Notes: generated by a model not told the origin, from the sequence alone. Counted from the stretch's first letter, positions 17,926 to 28,010 are shown. The stretch is DNA of 64,000 nt from Brachyspira aalborgi (GCF_008016455.1 NZ_SAXU01000001.1:1736001-1800000), one strand, 5' to 3'. Program-made: numbers and translations.

Positions 17926-18082
17926 AATTTTATTTCCTAATTTTTAAATTTTATTCAATTTATTATTTATTAATTTTATCATAATTAATGAAAATAACAA
18001 TTATAAATTTTTTAGTTCTTTTTTATAAAAAGAGCAGGAATTTTTAATTTATACATCAATAATAAATAAACAATCAAATCTT

Positions 18083-18111
18083 TCTACAAAACAGCTTGTT
18101 TTTTCTATAAT
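18083..18111 (+). promoter_or_regulatory. Probable promoter for the HAD/histidine kinase pair
   Basis: TCTACA (18083-18088) and TATAAT (18106-18111) are 17 nt apart, 65 nt upstream of the HAD gene. The -35 is imperfect. The rest of the gap 17926-18175 shows nothing else recognisable. Confidence 0.45.
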
Positions 18112-18175
18112 ATAAAAATATAATAATCAAAATAAAAAAATATTTAATTCGATTTAATTTAAGGAATTTAATTTT

Positions 18176-18778
18176 ATGATAAAAAATATTATTTCGGATA
18201 TTGGAAATGTTCTTTTTGAATTCGACACTTCGGGATTTATCGACAAAAATATTGAAGCCGAAGACAAAGAAAAATTTTTTAATTTGGTTTTTGCAAGCGA
18301 TAATTGGAGACTTTTAGACAAGGGCGATTTATCTTTTGAAGATGGCAGAAATTATTTTTTATCGGTATTTCCAAAATATAAAGATATTTTAAATAAACTT
18401 TTCGACAGTTCTTTAACTTTATGTCTTAATATGCATCATAATAATATAAATATTTTAAAAGAATATAAAGAGAGAGGATATAATATTTATTATTTGTCAA
18501 ATATGACAGTCGAAACTTTTAAATGCTTAAGAGAAAAAACCGATTTTTTTGAGAAAACTTGCATTGGAGGAATAGTTTCCGCTTACGAGAAAATGATAAA
18601 GCCAAACGAGGAAATATATAAATTATTATTAAATAGATTTAATTTAAAAGCGGAAGAATGTTTATTTATAGACGATAATTTAGATAATGTTAACGCCGCG
18701 ATAAAATTGGGAATTAATTCTTTTCAATTAAAAAATATGAACGATATGAATTTTGAATTAAAAAATATAATAAAATAA
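18176..18778 (+). CDS. HAD-superfamily hydrolase
   Basis: 200-residue haloacid-dehalogenase-like phosphatase. Motif I is ISDIGNVLFEFD, the D-x-G-N-V variant seen in YihX-like and related IA subfamily enzymes (nucleophile Asp8). An alpha-helical cap follows. Motif II is YYLSNMT, the motif III lysine is in KMIKPNEEIY, and motif IV is CLFIDDNLDNVNAA. Substrate unknown; the YihX relatives act on sugar phosphates. GGAA lies about 8 nt before the ATG. The sensor kinase gene begins 6 nt after its stop, so the two are tightly coupled, which hints that they share a regulatory role. Confidence 0.88.
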   Translation: MIKNIISDIGNVLFEFDTSGFIDKNIEAEDKEKFFNLVFASDNWRLLDKGDLSFEDGRNYFLSVFPKYKDILNKLFDSSLTLCLNMHHNNINILKEYKERGYNIYYLSNMTVETFKCLREKTDFFEKTCIGGIVSAYEKMIKPNEEIYKLLLNRFNLKAEECLFIDDNLDNVNAAIKLGINSFQLKNMNDMNFELKNIIK

Positions 18779-18784
18779 TTAATT

Positions 18785-20578
18785 ATGGAAAATAATTTAT
18801 TTTTAAAAATAAAAAATCGCTATGGTTTGATATATTTAAGCGTAATATCTATATTTATAATACTTGATATTATAGCTTCTGCTTTTATAACAAATTTTTT
18901 ATACGAACCGAATACTAATCCTTTAAATTTATTTTTAATATTATTTATTCCATCAACGAGCATTTTTGTCGGAATTATTACAATAATTAAATTTATACTT
19001 GAAGCTTTCAAAAAAAAAGAAGGCTCGCATATAAAATTGGTTATCGTTATAATTATGGCTTTAATTACAATTCTTCCGAGTTTCATTATAAGTTATATTT
19101 CTTCTTATATTATCAAATCGAATATTAATCTTTTTATAAATAGCGATATCAATAATTCTATATACAATGTTATAGATATGTCGAATAACGAAATTATAAA
19201 TAAACAAAATAGTATGCTTTCGGTTTTGTCGAATGTCGGTAGAAATTATTTTAATAATATTTATAAATATATTGATTTTGTAAATCCGACTAATAATTTT
19301 AATAATTATAATAGATTAAACGATATGATTAAAAATTATTATAATTTTCAAAATATAACTTTTCTGTCTAATTCTTATTACGGACAAAGTTCTATATTAT
19401 TTAATACCGCCGATTTTCTGCCTTTGGATGTAAATTCTAGATTATATACCGATGAAGTTATATTTATAAATAGCGAATATAAAGATTTATTTTATGTTAA
19501 TGCAATTATTCCGCTTTCTATGGCAAATAATTATGTAATATGGTCCGAGCCTATGTCTTCAAATTATATAGAGATTAGAAATAACGCTTTGGAATCTTTT
19601 AGGCTTTACAGTTCGGCAAGTATGTTTTTAAATGAATTTTCAATTATATTAAAACTTTTATATATTTTCGTTTTGGGAATATCGACATTTTTCTCAATAA
19701 TATTTGGAATAATTTTAGCGCGATTAATATATAAACCGATAAGTCTTCTTTTGAAAGCTACAAATTCTATAATAAACGCCGACTTTGACATCGACATGAA
19801 ATTTTCGGGAATTCATGATTTGAGAAATCTTATATACAGATTCAATATTATGGCGAGAGCTTTAAAATATCATAGAGATAGAGAAAATACGAGATTGAGA
19901 TTAGAAACTTGGAGAGAAGCTGCGATTAAAGTCGCTCATGAAATTAAAAATCCTCTAATGCCTATAGTAATGAACGCCGAAATTATAGAAAGAAATTTAA
20001 AAAATAATATGTCCGACAAGGATATAGAAAAAATAAAAAATTCTACAACTATTATAATAAAAAATGCAAACTCAATTTCAAATTTGATAAAATCTTTTTC
20101 TGAATTTTCATTTGCAATTAAAATTTCTGATAAAAAAGAATCTATTAATGAAGTAATTTTAGAAGTGTTGGATTCTTTTAAAAATATTCCAAATATAAAA
20201 TTTAAAGTTTCTTTAACGAAGCATGATTATTCTTTAAATATGGATAGAGATAAACTTATTATGTCTTTTAGAAATTTAATTAAAAATTCAATAGAAGCTA
20301 TGGAAAATAATAATATAGAATCTATAATATATTTGTCTTCTTATCATGAAATAATCGACTATAAAGAATTTTTTACGGTAAGCATAACCGACACGGGAAT
20401 TGGAATAGAAAATAATAATATAAAAAGAATTTTTGAGCCTTATTTTACTTCAAAATCGAAAGGCACAGGAATAGGACTCGCTACAACCGAAAAAATTATT
20501 ATGGAACATAAAGGATATATTTCCGTAGAATCGATTATTGGAGAAGGAAGCACTTTTTTTATAAGGTTTGAGATTTAA
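18785..20578 (+). CDS. Sensor histidine kinase, NtrY-like
   Basis: 597-residue membrane kinase. Three N-terminal membrane helices (about 15-38, 46-70, 82-106) and a fourth near 283-310 flank a large extracytoplasmic sensing region. A HAMP region follows (LARLIYKPISLLLKATNSI). The dimerisation box VAHEIKNPLMPIV holds the phospho-acceptor His385, and the Pro-Leu-Met-Pro version is typical of the NtrY group. The ATPase domain has the N box (NLIKNSIEAM), G1 (DTGIGIENNN), F (FEPYFTSK) and G2 (GTGIGLAT). It lacks a Shine-Dalgarno sequence and is likely translated by coupling to the HAD gene. No canonical response regulator is adjacent; a degenerate receiver is encoded convergently. Confidence 0.93.
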   Translation: MENNLFLKIKNRYGLIYLSVISIFIILDIIASAFITNFLYEPNTNPLNLFLILFIPSTSIFVGIITIIKFILEAFKKKEGSHIKLVIVIIMALITILPSFIISYISSYIIKSNINLFINSDINNSIYNVIDMSNNEIINKQNSMLSVLSNVGRNYFNNIYKYIDFVNPTNNFNNYNRLNDMIKNYYNFQNITFLSNSYYGQSSILFNTADFLPLDVNSRLYTDEVIFINSEYKDLFYVNAIIPLSMANNYVIWSEPMSSNYIEIRNNALESFRLYSSASMFLNEFSIILKLLYIFVLGISTFFSIIFGIILARLIYKPISLLLKATNSIINADFDIDMKFSGIHDLRNLIYRFNIMARALKYHRDRENTRLRLETWREAAIKVAHEIKNPLMPIVMNAEIIERNLKNNMSDKDIEKIKNSTTIIIKNANSISNLIKSFSEFSFAIKISDKKESINEVILEVLDSFKNIPNIKFKVSLTKHDYSLNMDRDKLIMSFRNLIKNSIEAMENNNIESIIYLSSYHEIIDYKEFFTVSITDTGIGIENNNIKRIFEPYFTSKSKGTGIGLATTEKIIMEHKGYISVESIIGEGSTFFIRFEI

Positions 20579-20928
20579 TCGTTTTCTATATAATTTATAA
20601 TTTTATTCATATTAGCGGGATAATCTAAACATGTTATATTTAATTCTTTAGCTTTTTCTTTGATTTCTTTGTCTATATTATCGCATAGAAAAAATATTTT
20701 ATATTCTTTAAGTTCTTTTCTTTTTTCTAATTCGACTATAAACTCAATAACATTAACCCAAACTAAATGAGGATTAAAAATTAAAGTTTTTATATTATGT
20801 TTGTAAATTTTTCCCATTAATTCGTAAAGATTTTCCGCCGTAAAAACATCTACGGAACAACTTTCTAAAAAAGCCTTTATTTTAGTGGCTCTGTTATCAT
20901 CGTCTACGACTATGACAGGACTTTTCAT
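20575..20928 (-). CDS. Degenerate (pseudo-)receiver domain protein
   Basis: A 117-residue stand-alone receiver fold with no output domain. The acidic pair is intact (IVVDDDN, residues 6-12). The phospho-acceptor position after the third strand is Asn52 (KTLIFNPHL), and the usual switch Lys before Pro is absent (CLDYPANM), so phosphorylation is unlikely. The start was set at ATG 20928 (20934 also possible); a longer frame would run into the tRNA-Leu gene and is not credible. No good Shine-Dalgarno is seen and the 5' leader after the tRNA is only about 20 nt. Its 3' end overlaps the convergent kinase gene by 4 nt. Confidence 0.75.
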   Translation of the reverse strand: MKSPVIVVDDDNRATKIKAFLESCSVDVFTAENLYELMGKIYKHNIKTLIFNPHLVWVNVIEFIVELEKRKELKEYKIFFLCDNIDKEIKEKAKELNITCLDYPANMNKIINYIEND

Positions 20929-20951
20929 AAACATAACCCAATAATAAAATA

Positions 20952-21035
20952 TACCGAGAGAGGGAATCGAACCCTCACTGAGTTGCCCCAATCAGATTTT
21001 GAGTCTGACGCGTCTACCAATTTCGCCATCTCGGC
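20952..21035 (-). tRNA. tRNA-Leu (anticodon CAA)
   Basis: On the minus strand the acceptor GCCGAGA pairs with TCTCGGT. The D arm is GGTAGACGC-like. The anticodon stem TCAGA/TCTGA encloses the loop CTCAAAA, giving anticodon CAA. A long class II variable arm follows, then the T arm with GGTTCGATTCC. CCA is not encoded. It decodes UUG. Confidence 0.95.
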
Positions 21036-21227
21036 TTATAAATTAATTTTATTTGTATATATTATATTATATGAAAGATAAAAATCAAGTATTTAAATTG
21101 ATTATTTATAAAATTTATTAATAAATTCGATTTGATAATTTGAGTTTTTTATAAAACATATTTATTATATTTAAATTCTAATATATAATAAAAATAAAAT
21201 CTATATGGGAAAGTTTTAAAAAAGTTT

Positions 21228-22568
21228 ATGAACAATAAAAAAATATTTATTATATTTATACTAATTTTTATATTTTTTATTTCAAAAAATATTTACTGTC
21301 AAGATAACGCTAAAGTTTATGTTATTAAAAAATTAGAATTTCAAGAGATAAATAGATGGTATGCAGCTTATATAAAAAAAGCTATTAAAAAAGCGTCTGA
21401 CGAAGGAGCGAGTTTAATAATATTAGAATTAGATACGCCAGGCGGATTATTATCTTCCGCTTTATCTATAAAAAATTATATAATAGAAAGCGATATTCCC
21501 GTTGTAGCGTATATAAATAAAAATGCATTATCTGCGGGCGCTTTAATATCTTTAAGTTGCGAAGCGATTTATATGTCTGACGGAAGCATTATAGGAGCTG
21601 CTACTCCCGTTTATATGAAAGGCGGAAATATTGAAAAAGCGAGCGAAAAGGAAATAAGCGCGATGCGAGCAGCGATGCGTTCGTCTGCAGAGAGAAGCAA
21701 AAAGAATGTTAGAGCAGCAGAAGCTATGGTTGATGAAACTATTATTTTAACTAAATCAAAAGACGGAATAGATTTAGACGATAAAACTTTACTAACTTTA
21801 AGTCTTGAAGAAGCCTTAAAAGTAAATATAGCCGATGCAAAAGCAAATTCAATAATCGAAATAATTAAATTAAGAAATCTATCCGAAAACTCTACTATAA
21901 AAAATGTCGAAGAAGAAAAATACGATTATATATTAAGATTTTTAATAAATCCCGCGGTTTTAAGCGCGTTAATATCGATAGGAATTATAGGCGTTTACAT
22001 TGAATTAAAAACTCCAGGATTTGGAATTGGCGGCGTAATTTCAATAATCGCGTTTTCAATATTTTTCTTCGCTCAAATTTTCGTTGGCGATAGCGGTTTT
22101 TTATCTCCCGCGATATTTTTGCTTGGAATAGTTCTTTTGGCGATTGAAATATTTGTTATTCCAGGTTTTGGAATTACGGGAATACTTGGAATATTAGGAA
22201 TAGTCGCGGGAATATTTATGTCTTTTGGAATAAACAATATAGCTCAAGCGACTTTTGTAGTTTTTGTTTCTCTTATTGCCGATATTATTCTTATAATTAT
22301 TTTAGCGAGATTTATTTTAAAATCAAAAGGTTTCAAAAGTAAAATAGCTTTAGACACTGACACGGCGGGATATTATTCAAGCGTTTCTTATGACGATTTG
22401 CTTGGATGCGAAGGAATAACAGACACATTTTTAAGACCTTCGGGAAATATTATAATAAACGGCAAAAAATATGACGCTATAACGGAAGGAGAATTTATAA
22501 ACAAAGGAGTAAAAATTAAAGTTATTCTTGTCGAAGGAAATAAAATAGTTATAAAAGAAGCTAAATAA
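21228..22568 (+). CDS. NfeD-like membrane-bound ClpP-class serine protease
   Basis: 446-residue protein. An N-terminal signal/anchor helix is followed by a ClpP/crotonase-fold protease domain (about 30-210) with LDTPGGLLSSALSI and NALSAGALISLSCEAIYM; the Ser of SAGAL near residue 101 is the probable nucleophile. The gate region GSIIGAATPV follows, then four membrane helices (about 245-365) and a C-terminal OB-fold NfeD domain (LLGCEGITDTFLRPSG and onward). Such proteins pair with stomatin/SPFH partners in membrane quality control, but no SPFH gene is adjacent here. The ATG has only a weak GGGAAAG upstream. Confidence 0.9.
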   Translation: MNNKKIFIIFILIFIFFISKNIYCQDNAKVYVIKKLEFQEINRWYAAYIKKAIKKASDEGASLIILELDTPGGLLSSALSIKNYIIESDIPVVAYINKNALSAGALISLSCEAIYMSDGSIIGAATPVYMKGGNIEKASEKEISAMRAAMRSSAERSKKNVRAAEAMVDETIILTKSKDGIDLDDKTLLTLSLEEALKVNIADAKANSIIEIIKLRNLSENSTIKNVEEEKYDYILRFLINPAVLSALISIGIIGVYIELKTPGFGIGGVISIIAFSIFFFAQIFVGDSGFLSPAIFLLGIVLLAIEIFVIPGFGITGILGILGIVAGIFMSFGINNIAQATFVVFVSLIADIILIIILARFILKSKGFKSKIALDTDTAGYYSSVSYDDLLGCEGITDTFLRPSGNIIINGKKYDAITEGEFINKGVKIKVILVEGNKIVIKEAK

Positions 22569-22645
22569 ATTTTATTTTTTTTGTTAAATTTGATATTTTA
22601 TAAATCGCTATCTTAAATAAATTATTTAATAGATTAATTTTTTAT

Positions 22646-22673
22646 TTGACAAATATCAATCATTTTATATACT
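22646..22673 (+). promoter_or_regulatory. Promoter giving a leaderless transcript
   Basis: TTGACA (22646-22651) and TATACT (22668-22673) are spaced 16 nt. The -10 ends 6 nt before the ATG at 22680, so transcription should start at or next to the A of the start codon. Confidence 0.7.
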
Positions 22674-22679
22674 TTATCA

Positions 22680-23651
22680 ATGAAAAATTCAAATAATCTT
22701 AATAACGAAAAACCTTATTATTCTTTTTCCGATTATGCGAAAAATAAATTCAAAATTAAAGTAGGTAAAATTTCAATAAATACCGATTTTGGATGCGCTC
22801 ATAAATTAAACGATGGCGGATGCAAATTTTGTAATTTGGAAAGTTATAAACCGCCTTACATTAAAGAAGATGAAATAGAAAATCAATGGCTGAACGGAAT
22901 TAAAAATTATAAAAATAGATATAAAAAATATTATGGATATTTTCAACTTGGAACTCCGCTTTCAAAATTGGCTTCAAAAGAATCTTTATTTTACGCTGAA
23001 AGATTAATAAAATTTGACGATTGCGTTGGACTTATGTTTGGAGCAAGAAGCGATATGCTCGAAGAAGAAACTTTAAAAAAATTAAACGATTTGGCTAAAG
23101 AAAACGATAAAGAAATTTGGCTTGAAATGGGAATACAATCTTCAAACGATGAAACTTTAAATTTTATAAACAGAGGACATAATTATAAATCTTTTGTAGA
23201 AACGGTTAATAATATAAAAGAAAATTACAAAAATCTTATAATTTGCGCTCATATAATTTTTGGACTTCCGAAAAGAATCGAAAATAATAAAATAATAATT
23301 GAAGATAAAAACGATATGATAAAAACTATTAAAGATATTTCAAAATTAAAAATTGACGCCGTAAAATTTCATCAACTTGATATTGTGCGAGGCAGTCATT
23401 TTGAAAATATTTATAATGAATTTGATTTTCCAACTTTAGACGAAGATTATTATATTGAATTAATTGCAGAGGCTTTGGGTTTTACTAAAAAAAATATAAT
23501 TATATCAAGATTAACGGGCGACAGTTTGAGAGATAGTTTAATCGCTCCAAAATGGAAAAAATCGAAAAATGAAATTATAAATTTGATAATAAAGAAAATG
23601 AATGAAAGAAATATAAAACAAGGCGACTTATTAAAAAATTATTGTTATTAA
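22680..23651 (+). CDS. Radical SAM protein, YhcC/TIGR01212 family
   Basis: 323-residue iron-sulfur enzyme of unknown reaction. The cluster-binding cysteines lie in FGCAHKLNDGGCKFCN (Cys39, Cys48, Cys51), a C-x8-C-x2-C arrangement. That departs from the common CxxxCxxC and is characteristic of this Elp3-like subgroup. Further family motifs are YFQLGTPLSKLA, VGLMFGARSDML, WLEMGIQSSNDETL and CAHIIFGLPKR. The C-terminus contains the VKFHQLDIVRGS segment. There is no Shine-Dalgarno; a -10 box ends 6 nt before the ATG, so the message is probably leaderless. The gene stands alone. Confidence 0.9.
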   Translation: MKNSNNLNNEKPYYSFSDYAKNKFKIKVGKISINTDFGCAHKLNDGGCKFCNLESYKPPYIKEDEIENQWLNGIKNYKNRYKKYYGYFQLGTPLSKLASKESLFYAERLIKFDDCVGLMFGARSDMLEEETLKKLNDLAKENDKEIWLEMGIQSSNDETLNFINRGHNYKSFVETVNNIKENYKNLIICAHIIFGLPKRIENNKIIIEDKNDMIKTIKDISKLKIDAVKFHQLDIVRGSHFENIYNEFDFPTLDEDYYIELIAEALGFTKKNIIISRLTGDSLRDSLIAPKWKKSKNEIINLIIKKMNERNIKQGDLLKNYCY

Positions 23652-23759
23652 TTATTATTCTTTTAAAATAAAATAATTTAAAATCTACACTATATATTAT
23701 GAATTATTCCGAAAATATATTAAATATTATTTATATATCAATTAGAGGTTGTTATAATT

Positions 23760-24971
23760 ATGGAAAATTTGAAAGAAAATAAAAAATTCACAGTAGAAGA
23801 ATCTATTGAATTAATTACTCGCGGAATAAACGAAGTTATAGGACTCGAAGAGATAAAAGAAAAATTAAAAGAAGGAAAACAATTAACTATAAAAGCGGGA
23901 TTTGACCCAACCGCTCCCGATATTCATTTAGGACATACGGTTTTATTGAAAAAAATGCGACATTTTCAAATATTGGGGCATAAAGTAATTTTTTTAATAG
24001 GCGACTTTACGGGAAGAATAGGCGACCCTTCGGGAAAAACTAAAACTCGTCCAAGATTAACTACGGAAGATGTTTTGAAAAATGCCGAAACTTATAAACA
24101 GCAGGTATTTAAAATTTTAGACCCAGAAAAAACTATAATTGATTTTAATTCAAAATGGCTTGAAAAAATGAATTTTGCCGATGTTTTAGGATTAACTTCG
24201 AGATATACGGTTGCGCAAATGATAGAGAGAGACGATTTTTCAAATAGATATAAAAACGGACAAGCAATAAGCATAATGGAATTTTTATATCCTTTGGCTC
24301 AAGGCTACGATTCGGTTTCTTTGGAATGCGATATAGAACTTGGAGGCACAGACCAAAAATTTAATTTATTAGTCGGAAGAAGTTTAATGAAAGAGTATGG
24401 ACTTTCTCCTCAAGCCGTTATAACAGTTCCTTTGCTTGAAGGTTTGGACGGAGTAAATAAAATGAGTAAATCTTTAGGGAATTATATCGGAATATACGAT
24501 TCTCCAAAAGATATGTATGGAAAAGCTATGAGCATTCCCGATAATTTAATTACAAAATATATGGAACTTGTAACCGATATTCCTATGGATGAGATAAAAA
24601 ATTATTCTATGTCTATGGAAAAAGGCGAAAATCCAAGAAATGTAAAATCTATATTGGCTAAAGAAATAGTTAAATTATATCATAGCGAAGAAGAATCTAA
24701 CGCGGCTGAAGAAGAGTTTAAAAGAATATTTAGCTCAAAAGGTTTGCCTGACGATATTGAAGAAATTATTATTGATAAAAACGATAATAATATATTAAGC
24801 GTATTGTCTTTATGTATGAAATCCGAAAGCAAATCGAATTTGAAAAGATTAATTTCTCAAGGAAGCGTTTCTATGGATAGCGAAAAAATTACCGATATGA
24901 ATTTTAATATATTAAAAGAATGCGTTTTAAAAGTAGGTAAACGCAATTTCTTTAAAATAAAATTTTCTTAA
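23760..24971 (+). CDS. tyrS: Tyrosyl-tRNA synthetase
   Basis: Class I aminoacyl-tRNA synthetase charging tRNA-Tyr. The 403-residue protein has the HIGH-type motif HLGH (56-59) in [27 protein letters not shown], the tyrosine-site motif GGTDQKFN, and KMSKS near residue 234 ([11 protein letters not shown]). A C-terminal S4-type RNA-binding segment ([14 protein letters not shown]) completes it. This arrangement matches the TyrRS group typical of many Gram-negative bacteria. No T-box leader is seen in the 108 nt upstream. An AGAGG element lies about 11 nt before the ATG. It is probably followed by the LptD-like gene as an operon (23-nt gap). Confidence 0.97.
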   Translation: MENLKENKKFTVEESIELITRGINEVIGLEEIKEKLKEGKQLTIKAGFDPTAPDIHLGHTVLLKKMRHFQILGHKVIFLIGDFTGRIGDPSGKTKTRPRLTTEDVLKNAETYKQQVFKILDPEKTIIDFNSKWLEKMNFADVLGLTSRYTVAQMIERDDFSNRYKNGQAISIMEFLYPLAQGYDSVSLECDIELGGTDQKFNLLVGRSLMKEYGLSPQAVITVPLLEGLDGVNKMSKSLGNYIGIYDSPKDMYGKAMSIPDNLITKYMELVTDIPMDEIKNYSMSMEKGENPRNVKSILAKEIVKLYHSEEESNAAEEEFKRIFSSKGLPDDIEEIIIDKNDNNILSVLSLCMKSESKSNLKRLISQGSVSMDSEKITDMNFNILKECVLKVGKRNFFKIKFS

Positions 24972-24994
24972 ATTAGCGATTATTAAGAGGTATA

Positions 24995-27928
24995 ATGCGA
25001 ATCTTAATTTTGCTTTTATCTACATTAATCTTTAATGTTTATTTATATCCTCAAAACAATAATAACCAAAATACTAATCAAAATAATAATACGAATGAAA
25101 ATGGAAATCCTAACGCTTTAATGCTTATAAATAAATTTGACGCGATGAAAAATCCCGTTTCATTTATTAATATAGTTAACTTTACTCCTTATAATTTATT
25201 ATTGGAATATGCGAGAGTTAATGGAATAGAAATATATCCTTACGATAGCGAAGCCGATTTAAGAGCGAAAATAATAAAAAGACAGGTTAATGTTAAAGTT
25301 GAAAGAGTAAAAGGAGAAGCCGAAATAAAAGATGTTGCAAGAAGCACTATCGGAAGAGGCGGAGGAAGAGTCCAACTTAAAAGCGCCGATTATGTTGAAA
25401 GATATACTATTAAAGAAGCGGACGAAGAGATAATATTTTTGTATGGAAATGTCACTCTTGAATTATATAATAATACATTATCTGCGGACAGAGTCGTTTA
25501 TAGCTTAAAAACTGGCGAAGTATTTGCAGAAGGAAATTTAAGAGTTCAATCTTCCGATAACGACCTTAAAGGCGAATGGTTTATGCTTAATAGAGAAAGT
25601 AAGAAAGGAGTTTTATTTGGAGGCGGAACAAAATTCCAATCTTATAGAATAGAAGGCGATATTATAAAATTTAACAATGAGAATTTTTTTGCAGATAATA
25701 GCAGAGTAAGTTTTTCGCGTTTAACACCCGTAGCTCATGACTTTTTGGCAAGCAAAGTATATTTATGGGATACTAAAAAGTTTATGGTATTTAACAGCGT
25801 GTATAGAGTCGGAAGGCAGCCCGTGTTTTATTTTCCATTATTTTTGCAGAATTATATGGGAACGGGAATAATATCAACTTTCGGCACATCTTTAAGAGAA
25901 GGCGTTTATATGCAAAATAGCAAAACTTTTGACATATACGGAATGCAACATAGATTAAGATTTGACGCTTATCAAAAATTAGGTTTTCTTTTAGGAGATG
26001 AAATAAGATATACGAGTCAATATCATGATTTATCTTTAGATGCGATGTTTGCTATGGGAAGACAATATTATTTATTAGATTCTTATATTTCTTCAAGCGT
26101 AGGATTTGGGACGAGATATGTTAACTATTTTTCTGGAGGAAAGGCTGGAAAATTTGTTCCAAGATTTAAATTTGAATACGACCACACGATACAATTATAT
26201 AATGGCGAAAATATAAATAGTTATGTCACGGGAAGATTAAATTTAAATAGCGATTTATATTTTAAGTCTGATTTTTATAATGAAAGAGGAGCTTTAGATA
26301 TAGTTTCTTTCTTTACTTCATTAACGGGAAAATTGGACGATATAGGAAATTCTTATCCTGAAAGTTCTCTTGAGAATTCAATTTATCTTAATAACACGAT
26401 TTACGGAGTTAATCTTAAAGTTGGAGCGCAATGGGATTTAGCCGCCGTTAGAAATCTTTCGGTAGAACATAATACGAATTTTGATTATTATATGCCAAAA
26501 CCGAGCAAATTGACATTGCCATCTTTAGAAGCAAGTTATAGTTCAGTTTGGGGAGATGAAACTTCTTATTATTTTCAAAATTTAAATATTAATTATTCTT
26601 TAGGCGGAACTTACGCTCATACTATTAATTATAAAACTTCCGAAGGAATATATTTTCACAATAATCCACAACTTGACGACAAATTAAAAGAAAAAGTAGC
26701 GGAAAGAGATAATTTAACTTTATATGGAAATTTATCGAGAAGCTTTACAAATGAATTTATAAGATTTACTCCGACAGCTAAAGCCGATTATAGTTATCAA
26801 AAGAGCATTAATCCAAAACCTGAAGATTTAATTTACGATAGAAACAGCACTTATTTTGGTTTGGGAACAACTTTGAGTTTTTCGATGTTTTTACCTAATA
26901 GCGTTGTTCCTTATCAATGGGATAATTATTTTACTCCTACTATTACTTGGGATAGTTCTTATAATTTAGGCTATCGATTTAAAGAAAATACCGTTGAAGG
27001 AAATACTAATGCAAGTTCAAGCGGAGAGTTTAACGCTCATGATATTAATACAAGATTATCTATAGGCGGAACGGGTTATAGTTTATTTTATATTCCTAAT
27101 TTGAATTTGGATTTAAGCGGATATATTAGAACGGGATTAGATATGAAGCCTTATTATGATTGGGAAAGAAAAATGTATAAAATTACTATCTCTACAAATA
27201 AATTATTGAATACGGAAGTCGGAGGTTCTACGAGACTATATTATGACCAATCTTCTATAACTTATAATGTGGGAAAAAATTTATTAGGAACGAATTTAAC
27301 CGCTAATAATATAAAGGGTATTTTGCATATTCCTATACCGATTGGAAAGATTACCGATTGGATATTATTAAGAAATGGCAAGCGACCTTTTTTTGACGAT
27401 TATATAAACTCTTTTGAAATATTTTTTGATATATCATATAGCCATGATTTTATCAATTATAAATATAATACGGCTTCGTTTATATTCGGAATAGAATTTG
27501 AATTATTAGAACAATGGCGATTTAGATTTGCAACAACAAGCGAAAATAACAGAGCTTACAGATATATAAAATCATACGCGCAAAAAGAAAATGAAACTTG
27601 GGTTAATCCTTTTTGGGATATTATAGATTCTTTTAATTTCAAAGATTCTAAAAAGAGAACGGACAGTTTATTTAAATTAAGTTCTATAGAAATGAGCATT
27701 TGGCATGATTTGGACGGATGGGAATTTCTTGCCACTTTTTCAATTCGCCCTTCAACTTTGCCTTCGGATATTGCGAGCGGTTCGGTAAAAGGCTCTTATT
27801 GGAGCAAAGAATTTTGGATTGAATTTACTTTAACCGACTTTCCAAGCGGAGGATTGCCTAGAAGAGAATACGACCTTAATAAAACTATTACTGATTTACA
27901 AGAAAAGCAGGCGACTACTATTAATTAG
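24995..27928 (+). CDS. LptD/OstA-like outer-membrane assembly protein
   Basis: 977 residues. A signal peptide (about 1-19) is followed by an Asn-rich linker. An OstA/LptA-like beta-jellyroll segment comes next (about 130-240; KSADYVERYT, YGNVTLELYNNTLSADRVVYSLKTGEVFAEGNL is the recognisable repeat). A very large C-terminal region of alternating aromatic strands fits a beta-barrel. The block YRVGRQPVFYFPLFLQNYMGTGI is typical of LptD (a short x-P-x-FY-x-P motif). It would insert lipooligosaccharide-type glycolipid into the outer leaflet. Many internal strands include motifs such as YSLGGTYAHTINYK. The ATG follows AGAGG by 4-5 nt. Its neighbour on the same strand also looks like an outer-membrane protein. 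Confidence 0.82.
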   Translation: MRILILLLSTLIFNVYLYPQNNNNQNTNQNNNTNENGNPNALMLINKFDAMKNPVSFINIVNFTPYNLLLEYARVNGIEIYPYDSEADLRAKIIKRQVNVKVERVKGEAEIKDVARSTIGRGGGRVQLKSADYVERYTIKEADEEIIFLYGNVTLELYNNTLSADRVVYSLKTGEVFAEGNLRVQSSDNDLKGEWFMLNRESKKGVLFGGGTKFQSYRIEGDIIKFNNENFFADNSRVSFSRLTPVAHDFLASKVYLWDTKKFMVFNSVYRVGRQPVFYFPLFLQNYMGTGIISTFGTSLREGVYMQNSKTFDIYGMQHRLRFDAYQKLGFLLGDEIRYTSQYHDLSLDAMFAMGRQYYLLDSYISSSVGFGTRYVNYFSGGKAGKFVPRFKFEYDHTIQLYNGENINSYVTGRLNLNSDLYFKSDFYNERGALDIVSFFTSLTGKLDDIGNSYPESSLENSIYLNNTIYGVNLKVGAQWDLAAVRNLSVEHNTNFDYYMPKPSKLTLPSLEASYSSVWGDETSYYFQNLNINYSLGGTYAHTINYKTSEGIYFHNNPQLDDKLKEKVAERDNLTLYGNLSRSFTNEFIRFTPTAKADYSYQKSINPKPEDLIYDRNSTYFGLGTTLSFSMFLPNSVVPYQWDNYFTPTITWDSSYNLGYRFKENTVEGNTNASSSGEFNAHDINTRLSIGGTGYSLFYIPNLNLDLSGYIRTGLDMKPYYDWERKMYKITISTNKLLNTEVGGSTRLYYDQSSITYNVGKNLLGTNLTANNIKGILHIPIPIGKITDWILLRNGKRPFFDDYINSFEIFFDISYSHDFINYKYNTASFIFGIEFELLEQWRFRFATTSENNRAYRYIKSYAQKENETWVNPFWDIIDSFNFKDSKKRTDSLFKLSSIEMSIWHDLDGWEFLATFSIRPSTLPSDIASGSVKGSYWSKEFWIEFTLTDFPSGGLPRREYDLNKTITDLQEKQATTIN

Positions 27929-28010
27929 AATTAAAAAACTTTACTTTTTAATCAATTTAGATTATTATAATAAATATAATTTAACTTAATTATTTATAAA
28001 AGGCTTATAG

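Noticed and set aside
20929-20991. Longer N-terminus of the receiver-like protein
   Set aside because: The added codons are the tRNA-Leu sequence itself.
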